In this document: positions 16,933 through 25,508 of the stretch, piece by piece | How the letters are laid out: the number at the start of each line of letters is the position of its first letter | Numbering within the stretch: position 1 is the stretch's first letter | NCBI RefSeq assembly: GCF_028736035.1 | Contig: NZ_CP117866.1 | Span: forward strand, 5,704,001-5,768,000 | Origin: Streptomyces sp. T12 | GTDB taxonomy: Bacteria; Actinomycetota; Actinomycetes; Streptomycetales; Streptomycetaceae | DNA length: 64,000 bases | Direction: 5' to 3' | Notes under the pieces: generated by a model | Told to the model about the DNA's origin: nothing | The model's input: the letters and a program-made list of their open reading frames with translations, nothing else | Database searches by the model: none | Translations under genes and position numbers: made by a program

Positions 16933-17730
16933 ATGTCGCGTTGGAAAGAGCTGCCTGCTGAACTGCATCCACACGTTCACCAGCTGATCGTGCGATTGCG
17001 CAAACTGAAGGACCGCAGCGAACTGAGCGCCCGTCAACTGGCCGCGAAGACCGGGTACAGCGCGAAGTCGTGGCAGCGATATCTGAACGGCAGGTCTCTG
17101 CCGCCCCGGGAGGCCGTCGAGGCGATGGCCCGCGTCGGCGGTGACGATCCGCACCGGCTGCTGGTGATGCACGAGATCGCCGCCCAACGCTGGGCGGAGG
17201 GACGGGCGTTCACCACCGACACCCCCGAGGACTTCTCCGCGACACCGGAACACACCCCCACGGAGCAGCAGCCGTACGGGCGTCACCTGCGCGTCGCGCT
17301 CACGGCGGGAGCCGTGGTCACGGCGCTGTCCGTCTCCGCCGCACTCCTGTTGGCCGTGCGGCTCACCGAGGCCCGTGCCCAGCTCGCGCACGACCGCAGC
17401 GATGCTGTCGCGACGGCCCTGGCCACCGTGTCGGAGTCCATGGTGCCGGTCATCTACACCTGCCGGCTGGAGCAGCGTGACGGCCGCTGGTACGCGGGCC
17501 TGAGCCGGACCACGGACATCCTCCTGTCCAACACCCACGTGGGGCTCGAAGTGGCCGAGGCGCAGTGCCTGCTGAGCCGGGCGGGCACCGCGCCGGGGGA
17601 GATCGACGGCGTCTTCGGCCCCAAGACGCGCCGAGCGGTCGAGCGCATGCAGAAGCAGAACGGGCTGATCGTGAACGGAGTCATCGACCCGCCCACCTGG
17701 CAGGCCCTGCGGGAGGCGGATCCGAAGTGA
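16933..17730 (+). CDS. Membrane-anchored XRE regulator with external peptidoglycan-binding domain
   Basis: 265 residues. HTH ~20-65 (LSARQLAAKTGYSAKSWQRY, LNGRSLPP), a linker, one membrane segment (~120-142), then a C-terminal PG_binding_1 domain (~205-262; IDGVFGPKTRRAVERMQKQ). The topology is DNA-binding inside and wall-binding outside in a single chain. GGGGGG lies just before the ATG. It is translationally coupled to the DUF2690 HTH gene (GTGA). It may report on wall state to the divergent secreted protein; this is inferred. Confidence 0.8.
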   Translation: MSRWKELPAELHPHVHQLIVRLRKLKDRSELSARQLAAKTGYSAKSWQRYLNGRSLPPREAVEAMARVGGDDPHRLLVMHEIAAQRWAEGRAFTTDTPEDFSATPEHTPTEQQPYGRHLRVALTAGAVVTALSVSAALLLAVRLTEARAQLAHDRSDAVATALATVSESMVPVIYTCRLEQRDGRWYAGLSRTTDILLSNTHVGLEVAEAQCLLSRAGTAPGEIDGVFGPKTRRAVERMQKQNGLIVNGVIDPPTWQALREADPK

Positions 17731-18617
17731 CCGCGGAACACACCCGGCTGGTCGCGGCGCTGCGGGAGCTGCGGGCCGGTGCGGGGCTGAGCCTGGCGGC
17801 GCTGGCTGAGCGAACGCCGTACAGCAAGTCCTCGTGGGAGCGTTACCTCAACGGCAAGAGCCTGCCTCCTCGCCAGGCCGTACGGGAACTGTGCCGGCTC
17901 GCGAACGAACCGGACGGGCGGCTGCTGGCCCTGTGGGAGATCGCCGAGTCACACTGGAGCGGACGCGCGGTGGCCCCCGCACCCGCCCCTCCCGCGGACG
18001 AGTCGCCGCGGCCACAACCTCAGGAGGCGCCACCACCCGCCGGGACCGGGCGGCGGCGACTTGGCGGGAGCAGGCTCCTGGTGGTGCTGGCGTCGGCGTA
18101 CACAGTGATCGTCGGTGGTGCTGCGGCCCTGCTGTTCCTCCTGCTGCCGGACTCGGAGGCTCAGGAGGACGAACCGCTGCCGGCCTCCGTCCCGTTCTCC
18201 CTCGCTCCCCAATGCCACGGAGCCGCCTGCGAGGGCCGGGACCCGATGCGCCTGATCTGCGGCCTCGGCCCCGACACCCTCGCCTCGTACCGCACGGCCA
18301 CCGGCGCCCACGTCGAGCTGCGCCACAGCAAGAAGTGCGGTGCGAGCTGGGCCCGGACCTGGGGGACCGAGATCGGCGACCGGGTGGACGTCACGGCAGG
18401 CGGCCCGACCCACAGCGTGCGCATCAGGAACAAGGACGACGCGGCAACCTTCATCTACACCGAGATGACCGAAGTCCGTCCCGGCAGCACCGTCCGGGCC
18501 TGCTTCCGGCCCGCGTCGGCCGACGGCGAACGGGAGTGCTTCGAGGCCCGCGTGGGTGGGGCCGCCACCAAGACCCGGCTGCCCTCACCTCCAGTGGCGT
18601 CAGGCTCTCGCGAGTAG
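17727..18617 (+). CDS. Membrane-anchored HTH protein with DUF2690 domain
   Basis: 296 residues from the GTG that overlaps the previous stop. The HTH (~14-55; LSLAALAERTPYSKSSWERY, LNGKSLPP) is closely related to that of its partner. A Pro-rich linker and one membrane segment (~114-138) lead to an external DUF2690 domain (~155-275) with CHGAACEGRDP, four further Cys and ELRHSKKCGASWAR. DUF2690 is often fused to XRE domains in Streptomyces; its function is unknown. The pair shares one transcript and could heterodimerise. Confidence 0.82.
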   Translation: MTAEHTRLVAALRELRAGAGLSLAALAERTPYSKSSWERYLNGKSLPPRQAVRELCRLANEPDGRLLALWEIAESHWSGRAVAPAPAPPADESPRPQPQEAPPPAGTGRRRLGGSRLLVVLASAYTVIVGGAAALLFLLLPDSEAQEDEPLPASVPFSLAPQCHGAACEGRDPMRLICGLGPDTLASYRTATGAHVELRHSKKCGASWARTWGTEIGDRVDVTAGGPTHSVRIRNKDDAATFIYTEMTEVRPGSTVRACFRPASADGERECFEARVGGAATKTRLPSPPVASGSRE

Positions 18618-18752
18618 CGTCCGGCCCTCGGACGTGTCGATGCCGGAGTCGGGAATTCCCAGTGGGGGGTGGGCGGGTGGGGAGGCCGTCGGTGGTGGTC
18701 GGAAGAGCTCGGCGTCGGGGCCCGGGGGTTGCGCGTGAGTCGCTGACTTCTT

Positions 18753-19007
18753 GTGGTTCGAGGGAGCCGATGCGAGGGTGACAAGAGAGGCATGCGACCA
18801 CCAGATGAACCGCGCGGCGGCCAGGGTGCGGACGAGCACGAGTTCGACGCCTTTTGCGCCGCGAGCGTCGGCCGTCCGGTTCTACGACAGGAGGAGGTCG
18901 CCGCCGGGCTGGACGCCACGGTCCGCAGGGCTCGGGCCGCCCGGGACGCTGCCGTCCGGAAGAAGCCCGACGAGCCTTCTGGCACGAATCTGGCACGCGA
19001 CCGCTGA
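18753..19007 (+). pseudogene. Fusion debris: possible ECF sigma N-terminus joined to integrase C-terminus
   Basis: An 84-codon frame. DEHEFDAFCAASVGRPV (from about 18828) looks like the start of an ECF sigma factor. The end, VRRARAARDAAVRKKPDEPS then GTNLARDR and stop, resembles the basic tail of actinobacterial tyrosine integrases. The stop lies next to a coreless att repeat. Sequence around the stop (CGCGACCGCTGATCACC) recurs left of att repeat 6. Confidence 0.45.
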
Positions 19008-19131
19008 TCACCACGGACAGCAAAAAGCCACTGACCTGCGCGGATTCGTCGTTTCGGTACCGTTGCGCGGGCCCGATCGCACCGGTGTTGACCGTGGTTG
19101 TCCGTTCTTACGGGCACGCTCTGGGCACGCG
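18996..19131. repeat. att-like repeat remnant lacking the tRNA core
   Basis: The left flank CGCGACCGCTGATCACC and AGCAAAAAGCC match the flank of att repeat 6. Then CTGACCTG (19031-19038) leads straight into right-arm sequence, with TTGACCG/TTGTCCG and GGGCACG/GGGCACG at 19089-19131. Intact copies have CTGACCTG both in the terminator and about 15-30 bp after the core. Deletion between these two copies explains the loss of the tRNA segment. Confidence 0.7.
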
Positions 19132-19500
19132 AACCACCAGCGGCTGAGCCATACGGCGCGCGGCACTTCGCACCGACCAGCGGGCATCGCCTGCCGGACT
19201 GATCCGGAGTGGCCGTTGCGATGGCAGATCCGGCAACAGCGCCCGGAACGGACGCGAGTACGACGAGAGCGCGGGGATGTTCACCGACCTCTGTCCCGAT
19301 GCGGCGGTGCCGAAGAACGCGGGGCGTGGTGAGCCTGCTGACCCGCGGCGTCCCGGCGACCAGGTCGGCGACCACAGTCGTTCGTGTACGGCCGAGACCG
19401 ACCCCCGCCAATCGGAGGGGGGGCAGTTGGCCGAGCGGCGGGGCACCTTCCGAAGCCCGGCGGATGGTCGACCGCCCCCCGCCTCGGCAAGGTTGTCCCG
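19132..19500. other. 369-bp gap, no gene recognised
   Basis: It holds the leader of the first DUF418 gene. No convincing frame or repeat. Confidence 0.4.
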
Positions 19501-20769
19501 GTGACCGAGATCGAAAGCGCCAACAAGACGCCTCCCCGGCCCTTACCCTCACCCGAGTCCGCCACGGCGACGGAACGCCCCGCGCCGATGGCGCGGCTGG
19601 TCGGGGTGGACCTCGCCCGTGCACTGGCCGTGTTCGGAATGTTCACCGTGCACGTCGGCCCCGCCCCCACGCCAGGCGGCGGCGTCGGCGACTGGTTCCT
19701 GGGCCTGGCGAGCGGCCGGGCGTCGGCGCTGTTCGCCACCCTCGCCGGGTTCTCGTTGATGCTGATCGCCGGTCGCCTTGAGCCGAAAACCGGACTGGCC
19801 GGCCGGCAGGCGAGGGCCCGGATCGTGATCCGGGCCGTGATCCTGCTGGTGCTGGGCAGCGCGTTGGCGATGACCAACTTCGGCGGCGCCGGGATCCTCA
19901 ACTTCTACGCGGTGTACTTCCTGCTGGCCCTGCCCCTGCTGCGGCTGCGGGCCAGGACGCTCGCGATCATCGCGGTCGCGCTCGCGGTCGTCACGCCGCA
20001 GCTGGCGTACGTGATCCGGGCACTGCTCACCGAGTCGATCGTGAACACCATCGACTTCTGGGACCCGATCGCGCGACTCTCCGGCGTGGGCGTGCTCGAC
20101 CTTCTCCTCACCGGCCTCTACCCGGCGATCACCTGGATGACATTCGTGGTCACCGGCATGGCGTTGGGCCGACTGGATCTGACCTCCGGCGCGGTACGGC
20201 GGCGGCTGGCCGTGGTCGGTCCCGCGCTGGTCGCGTTCGGATACGGCGTCTCGTGGCTGGCGCTCCGGTTGACCGGCGGCGCTGAGAAGATCATGGCCGG
20301 GATGCCTGCCCTGAAGAACCCCGGTGCCCTGAAGGACCCCGGCATGGCAGCGGGATCCTTCGACGCGCCGGTCGGTGGTGAGCTGTGGGGCCCCGACGCA
20401 TGGGGGCTACTGGCAGCCGAGCCGCACACCGGTTCCACGTTCGACCTCATCGGCAGCATCGGGATCGCCATCACCACGCTCCTGTGCCTGACGGTGGCGC
20501 TGGACCGACTGCCCTGGCTGCGCCGACTGGCAACTCCGATCATCGCCGTCGGCACCATGTCCCTGACCCTCTACGTCGGCCACATCCTGGTCATCCTCGC
20601 CCTGCCCGGCGAAGCGGCCACCCCGCCGCAGTCCGCCTCCGCCGCGCTGCTGCTCTGCTTCATCCTCGGGGCCACCCTGTTCGCGGCGATCTGGTCCCGC
20701 TTCTTCCGACGCGGACCGCTGGAGTACCTGCTCAACAGCGCCACCAAACTGGCGAATCGCGTCCGCTGA
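19501..20769 (+). CDS. DUF418 multi-pass membrane protein A
   Basis: 422 residues from GTG. After an N-terminal hydrophilic tail, RLVGVDLARALAVFGMFTVH opens about ten membrane segments. The family-typical C-terminus reads FFRRGPLEYLLNSATKLANR. DUF418 proteins are related to heparan-alpha-glucosaminide acetyltransferase-like membrane transferases; substrates are unknown. A close paralogue lies at 32726 on the other strand. The next gene is a GT39 glycosyltransferase, suggesting cell-surface glycan work. Confidence 0.82.
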   Translation: MTEIESANKTPPRPLPSPESATATERPAPMARLVGVDLARALAVFGMFTVHVGPAPTPGGGVGDWFLGLASGRASALFATLAGFSLMLIAGRLEPKTGLAGRQARARIVIRAVILLVLGSALAMTNFGGAGILNFYAVYFLLALPLLRLRARTLAIIAVALAVVTPQLAYVIRALLTESIVNTIDFWDPIARLSGVGVLDLLLTGLYPAITWMTFVVTGMALGRLDLTSGAVRRRLAVVGPALVAFGYGVSWLALRLTGGAEKIMAGMPALKNPGALKDPGMAAGSFDAPVGGELWGPDAWGLLAAEPHTGSTFDLIGSIGIAITTLLCLTVALDRLPWLRRLATPIIAVGTMSLTLYVGHILVILALPGEAATPPQSASAALLLCFILGATLFAAIWSRFFRRGPLEYLLNSATKLANRVR

Positions 20770-21001
20770 GCCTCGGGCGGGCACCCCGGGAAGTCCGTAC
20801 AAAGAAGTGACTGCTGCTCGGGATCACCGCTGGCCTCCGGCGTGCGGGAGCCGGAAGCCGGAGCCGTCTCTCGACGCGCATCGCCGGTCTGTCGGGCGGC
20901 GTACCGCCGGACGGCACGCACGTGCGGTGCCCGCGGCTCCCGCGCAGCCTTCCGCCTCTCACCTGCCATTCCGCCTCACCACTGATCCAGGGACCTTCAC
21001 C

Positions 21002-22918
21002 GTGGCCGCCACCCCCACCGCCCAGAGCACCGGCTCCCATGGCCTCCGCCAGGAATCGCACCGCCGCGCCGACCGGCCGGAAGCTCCGGCGCGCTGGGAA
21101 CGCCCGGCGCTGGCCGCGGTGTTGGGCGTCGCCGCACTGCTGTACGCCTGGGGCATGGGGCACGCCGCGATCCACCCCTACTACAGCGCGGCGATACGGT
21201 CGATGGCCACCAGCTGGCGGGCCTTCTTCTTCGGCGGTCTCGACACCAGCGGTTCGATCACCCTCGACAAGGTGCCCGGCGCCTTCTGGCCCGATGCCCT
21301 CTCCGTATGGATCTTCGGGCCGCACACGTGGGCGGCCGCGCTGCCCCATGTGATCGAGGGCGTGCTCACGGTATGGCTGCTGCACCGGATCGTACGGGCC
21401 TGGGCCGGGCCGTTCGCCGCACTGATCGCCTCGCTGGCGCTCACCTTCACTCCGGTCACCGTGGTACTGAACAGGGCCACCATCCCGGACACCGCCCTCA
21501 CCCTGCTGCTGGTGGCAGCCGCCGGAGCCCTGCAGAAGGCGGTGCGGACCGGGCGGCTGCTCCCGCTGATCATGTGTGGCGTCTGGGCCGGGCTCGCTTT
21601 CCAGACGAAGATGCTGCAAGCCTGGCTCGTCCTGCCGGTATTCGCCGTGGTCCATCAACTCACCGCGCCCAACTCGCCGTTGCAGAGGGCTCTGCGCCTG
21701 CTGCTCAGCGGTGCGGTCACGCTGGCCGTCTCCTGCTCGTGGGCGCTGATCGCGTGGATGACTCGCGCGGACAGCCGCCCGTACATCGACGCTACGTCGA
21801 ACAACAACCCCTTCAGCCTGGTCTTCGGCTACAACGGCCTGAGCCGCTTCAGCGACGACGCCACCGCGTTCGGCGCCGTCCCGGCCACCGCCGCCAGCCG
21901 TATGACCGGGAACACCGGATGGGGGATGCTCCTCAACCACACCGTCGGCCCGCAGATCGCCTGGTTCCTGCCGCTCGCCGTGCTCGCCGTCGTCACGGCC
22001 CTCATCTGGAGAGCCCGTGAGCCGCGGACCGACCCGCTGCGTGCGGGTTTCCTCCTCTGGGGCGGCTGGCTCGTCATCCATGCCGTGGTGTTCAGCGTCT
22101 CCAACGCCAATCACGTCTACTACACGGCCGTGCTCGCACCGGCGATCGCCGCGCTGGCCGGAGGCGGGCTCGCGCTCTTTCGGTCCGCTTACGAGGCGGG
22201 CGGCCGGCGACGGCTGTGGCTGCCGTCGGCGATCGTGCTGACGGTGGCCTGGGCGCTCGTACTCGACGGGCCGACCTGGTTCGCCTCCCGGCTGCTGGTG
22301 TTCGCCGTGATCTTCGCGGTGTGCGGGACGTTCGGCCTGTGGCCCAGCGGGTCACGCGCCTCCCGGCGGCTGGTCCAAGGCTCTCTGGCCGCCGGAATCG
22401 CGGCCACTCTGCTCGTACCCGCCGGCTGGGCCGTCTCGTCCCTCGACCCGCGCTACGCGGGCGCCTCCACGTCCCCGACAGCCGGTCCGGTCGGCGAGTT
22501 CCACCACAGAGCCCTCCACGACCCGCGCGCCCTGCGCCGGGCCGAGCTCGGCCGGCCCAGCGCCCGCGACGCCGCGCTGCTGGACTACCTCATCGCCCAC
22601 CGCAAGGGCGAGAAGTACCTGCTCGCGACCCAGGCCGCCTACCCCGCGGAACGTCTGCTGCGCGCTCAGTCCCAACCCGTGCTCGTCATGGGCGGGTTCA
22701 CCGGGAAGACCCCCTTCCCCAGCGCCCCGCAGCTCGGCAACCTGATCGCCACCCACCAACTCCGCTACGTTCTGCTCACCCACCTGCGACCCACCACCCC
22801 CGCCACGACGTGGGTGAAGTCCCACTGCGAGCGCATCCGCTCCGGGGCCTACGGCTGGCGCACCAGGGGCAACTTCGGCCTCTACGACTGCCGCACCCCC
22901 GCCGATCGGCGGGGGTGA
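21002..22918 (+). CDS. GT39 (ArnT/PMT-like) membrane glycosyltransferase
   Basis: 638 residues from GTG at 21002; the open frame extends upstream to 20807, but that part has poor codon character and no RBS. It contains about eleven membrane segments. YYSAAIRSMATSWRAFFFGG followed by SITLDKVPGAFWPDALS is the first-loop signature of ArnT/PMT-type transferases using polyprenyl-phosphate sugars. The C-terminal ~150 residues form a soluble domain (DYLIAHRKGEKYLLATQAAY). It faces the outer side of the membrane. A hairpin covers its stop codon. Confidence 0.85.
   Translation: MAATPTAQSTGSHGLRQESHRRADRPEAPARWERPALAAVLGVAALLYAWGMGHAAIHPYYSAAIRSMATSWRAFFFGGLDTSGSITLDKVPGAFWPDALSVWIFGPHTWAAALPHVIEGVLTVWLLHRIVRAWAGPFAALIASLALTFTPVTVVLNRATIPDTALTLLLVAAAGALQKAVRTGRLLPLIMCGVWAGLAFQTKMLQAWLVLPVFAVVHQLTAPNSPLQRALRLLLSGAVTLAVSCSWALIAWMTRADSRPYIDATSNNNPFSLVFGYNGLSRFSDDATAFGAVPATAASRMTGNTGWGMLLNHTVGPQIAWFLPLAVLAVVTALIWRAREPRTDPLRAGFLLWGGWLVIHAVVFSVSNANHVYYTAVLAPAIAALAGGGLALFRSAYEAGGRRRLWLPSAIVLTVAWALVLDGPTWFASRLLVFAVIFAVCGTFGLWPSGSRASRRLVQGSLAAGIAATLLVPAGWAVSSLDPRYAGASTSPTAGPVGEFHHRALHDPRALRRAELGRPSARDAALLDYLIAHRKGEKYLLATQAAYPAERLLRAQSQPVLVMGGFTGKTPFPSAPQLGNLIATHQLRYVLLTHLRPTTPATTWVKSHCERIRSGAYGWRTRGNFGLYDCRTPADRRG
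22894..22917 (+). terminator. Hairpin terminator overlapping a stop codon
   Basis: Perfect 10-bp arms (CACCCCCGCC and its complement) with a GATC loop, ending inside the GT39 stop codon. Confidence 0.7.
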
Positions 22919-23180
22919 AACAGCCGACTGCGGGATGGGCGAGGAAGAAGAAATGCAAAATAATCCTTGCGGGTAATTGTCGTCCCGTTCACGGGTTGGT
23001 CCATCGCGATTGTTCGCATTTCGTGAAGCCCAAATTCACCATGCTCACGGGTATGCAAACCAGCAGGTCATGATGGCTGCTACATTCTTTCGGTGAGCAC
23101 CGTCACACCTCCCCGATAAACCGGCGAAGCATTCCCGTCGTCAGACAGGTCGAGAACTTCTTTCCTGGAAAGGATTCTTC

Positions 23181-25502
23181 TTGACCATCAATCGATCCCC
23201 GATATCCAAATTGCGCTCCGCTCGGCGTCGCGCGGACATGGCGGTGTTAGGAGGTGTGCGGCCGCCACTGGCGGCCCTGCCGGTTCTGTTGGCGCTCGTC
23301 GCGGGCCTGACGGTGTTCGCCGTCGGGAGCGATGCCGAACGCGGCGTTCCCGAGGCCGTCCTCAGCTCCCAGCAGCACATCGCCGAGGACGGGGCGGTCG
23401 CGCTGCAGGGCGCCGTCGACCAGAGCGTCACCGATCTGCGGACAGCGGCCGCGGACTTCGCGGGCTCCAAGTCCGTAACGGCGGACGGAATGCTGACCCG
23501 CCTCAACCGGACCTACCCCAAGTGGCGCGGTACCGCCGTCGTCGACCAGTCCACCGGTCGGCTGCTCGCCGCGCAGGGCGAGGCCCTACCGCTCGGGAAG
23601 GTGAACCTTCGTGGACTGCCGGCGAACCCGCCACCGAGACTGGTGCGGGACGACTCGGGCGTAACCCGGCTGCTGGCCTTTGCGACGCTGTCGCAAGGCG
23701 GCAGGCAGGAGTTGCTCGTCGCCTCCCAGAGCGTGAAGCTGCCGGGCATCTCCGTCGGCAAGCAGCACACGCTCAACGTCGTGGACCGTGACGGGGCCAC
23801 CCTCACCTCGGCCGGGCCGGGATCCGGCACCGAGCAGGCCAAGTCGCTGGCCGGCACCGCCGCCCGCCAGGCGCAGAGCAGGGGACCGTCGGACACCGCC
23901 GCCGGCGGCTTCGACGGTCCGAGCGGCAGCCTCGTCCGGGCAGCGGACGGCAACACCCGTACCGCCGTCGGGTACGCCGCAGTGGCTCGGGGGCTTGCCT
24001 CGAAGGAGAGTCCGAGCAGCGGACTCGGACTGACGGTCGTCACGACGGTGCAGACCGAGCGCCATGGGGCCGGGACCGGTGACCTGCGTCTCGCCCTCCT
24101 CGCCGCGGCCGTGCTCCTGGCCTTCGCGGCCGGGGTCACCGCCGCCCTCCACATGCTGGTGCAGCGGCCTGTGCTGCGGTTGCGCCGCGACGCGCAGAGG
24201 CTCGGCTCGGGTGACCTCACGGCTCCCGTCCACGTGTCCCGCTTCGGAGAACCCGCCCGGATCGGCGCCGCACTGGAGGCGCTGCGCCTTCAACTCCGCG
24301 GCAGGGGCGGGCCGTCGCAGGAGACGGTCGCGCAGCCACCGGCCAAGGGGCGTGTTCCGCGCGGGACCGGCAAGGGCCGGCGCCGGCTCGGACTGCGCAC
24401 CGTCCTTGTGGTGTGCGCGTTCGCTCTGCTGGCCTGGCCCGCGTCGATGCTGCTGACGCTCGGCAGCACCTTGCCGCACCCGGCTGCGGTCGTACCGCGG
24501 GTGATCTCCGACGACCAGCGGCAACGCACCGAGACGACGGCGGATCGCGTGCGCAGGGGGATCAACGACGGATACGCGGACCTCACCCATCTGGCCACCG
24601 TGATCGACGCTTCCCGGTCGGAGGAGGCGCGCAAGGTCCTCGACAGGTCCCTGGAGCAGCACGGCCGGTACCGGTCCCTGTACGTCGTCGACGGCGCCGG
24701 CAAGATCCTCGCCCGCGCCGGTGATGAACCCCGTACCCCGACGAAGGTCCGCATCAGGCCCGGGGTCAGGCAGACGAACACCTCCGGCACGGAGCCGGTG
24801 CTCGCCGCCGTGGCCGCTCAGCCGGTCAAGGGTGGGACGGCGGCATCCGGACGCCACTATGTCGTGGGCGAGTTCAAGGTCCAGTACCTGACCGGCATCC
24901 TCAACCGACCCGGTCTCGGCTCGGTGTGGCTGGTGGACTCCGCGCACCGGGTCATCGCGTCCAACAAGGGGTTCGTGGCCTTCGGGCGGGTCTCCGACAG
25001 CCGGCTGCGGGCCCAGATGAAGGCCGTCCGCACGACCAAGGGCTCCACAGAGCTGCTGCTCGGCTGGAGGGATCCTGCGGTCGCCGCCGTGGCGCCGTTC
25101 AACGACAAGCTGGGCGTCGCGGGCGCACTCGGCTGGAAGGTCGCCTCGATCAGGCCGGTGTTCTGGATCGGCCTGCCTGAGTACGAGGCACAGCGGCGGA
25201 TCATGCTCGTCGGTCTGCTGGGGGTGACCACGGGCGCCCTCTGCATCAGCTGGCTGTACCTCGTCGTCGTACGTCCGCTGCGTGAAGTCGCCCAGGGCGC
25301 CGAGGCGTTGGCAGCCGGGAACCGCAGAACGGTGCTCTACCCGCGCTACCACGACGAGGTGGGATCCATCGCCCGCAGCCTCGAACTGACCAGACAGCGA
25401 CTTCTCCGCACCGACACACCGCCCGTGCCCGGTTCCCCGGACGGGGCGCACACCCCGCACACCCCCTCCACTTCCCCGTCAGGCCCCGGTCCCAGGAGCT
25501 GA
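23181..25502 (+). CDS. Double sensor-HAMP membrane protein without output domain
   Basis: 773 residues from TTG, supported by GGAAAGGA eight bases upstream. The protein is an internal duplication. Unit 1: membrane segment ~31-50, external sensor, membrane segment ~305-327, HAMP (RPVLRLRRDAQRLGSGDL). Unit 2: membrane segment ~408-428, Cache-like external sensor (LYVVDGAGKILARAG), membrane segment ~675-695, HAMP (RPLREVAQGAEALAAGN). No kinase, cyclase or methyl-accepting domain follows; the C-terminus is a short Pro/Ser tail. It sits 6 bp before pgsB, so it likely belongs to the polyglutamate complex rather than to ordinary signalling. Confidence 0.8.
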   Translation: MTINRSPISKLRSARRRADMAVLGGVRPPLAALPVLLALVAGLTVFAVGSDAERGVPEAVLSSQQHIAEDGAVALQGAVDQSVTDLRTAAADFAGSKSVTADGMLTRLNRTYPKWRGTAVVDQSTGRLLAAQGEALPLGKVNLRGLPANPPPRLVRDDSGVTRLLAFATLSQGGRQELLVASQSVKLPGISVGKQHTLNVVDRDGATLTSAGPGSGTEQAKSLAGTAARQAQSRGPSDTAAGGFDGPSGSLVRAADGNTRTAVGYAAVARGLASKESPSSGLGLTVVTTVQTERHGAGTGDLRLALLAAAVLLAFAAGVTAALHMLVQRPVLRLRRDAQRLGSGDLTAPVHVSRFGEPARIGAALEALRLQLRGRGGPSQETVAQPPAKGRVPRGTGKGRRRLGLRTVLVVCAFALLAWPASMLLTLGSTLPHPAAVVPRVISDDQRQRTETTADRVRRGINDGYADLTHLATVIDASRSEEARKVLDRSLEQHGRYRSLYVVDGAGKILARAGDEPRTPTKVRIRPGVRQTNTSGTEPVLAAVAAQPVKGGTAASGRHYVVGEFKVQYLTGILNRPGLGSVWLVDSAHRVIASNKGFVAFGRVSDSRLRAQMKAVRTTKGSTELLLGWRDPAVAAVAPFNDKLGVAGALGWKVASIRPVFWIGLPEYEAQRRIMLVGLLGVTTGALCISWLYLVVVRPLREVAQGAEALAAGNRRTVLYPRYHDEVGSIARSLELTRQRLLRTDTPPVPGSPDGAHTPHTPSTSPSGPGPRS

Positions 25503-25508
25503 CCTGCC

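Noticed and set aside
20807..21001. N-terminal extension of the GT39 gene
   Set aside because: The frame is open but Arg/Pro/His-rich, lacks an RBS and precedes the normal N-terminus of the family.
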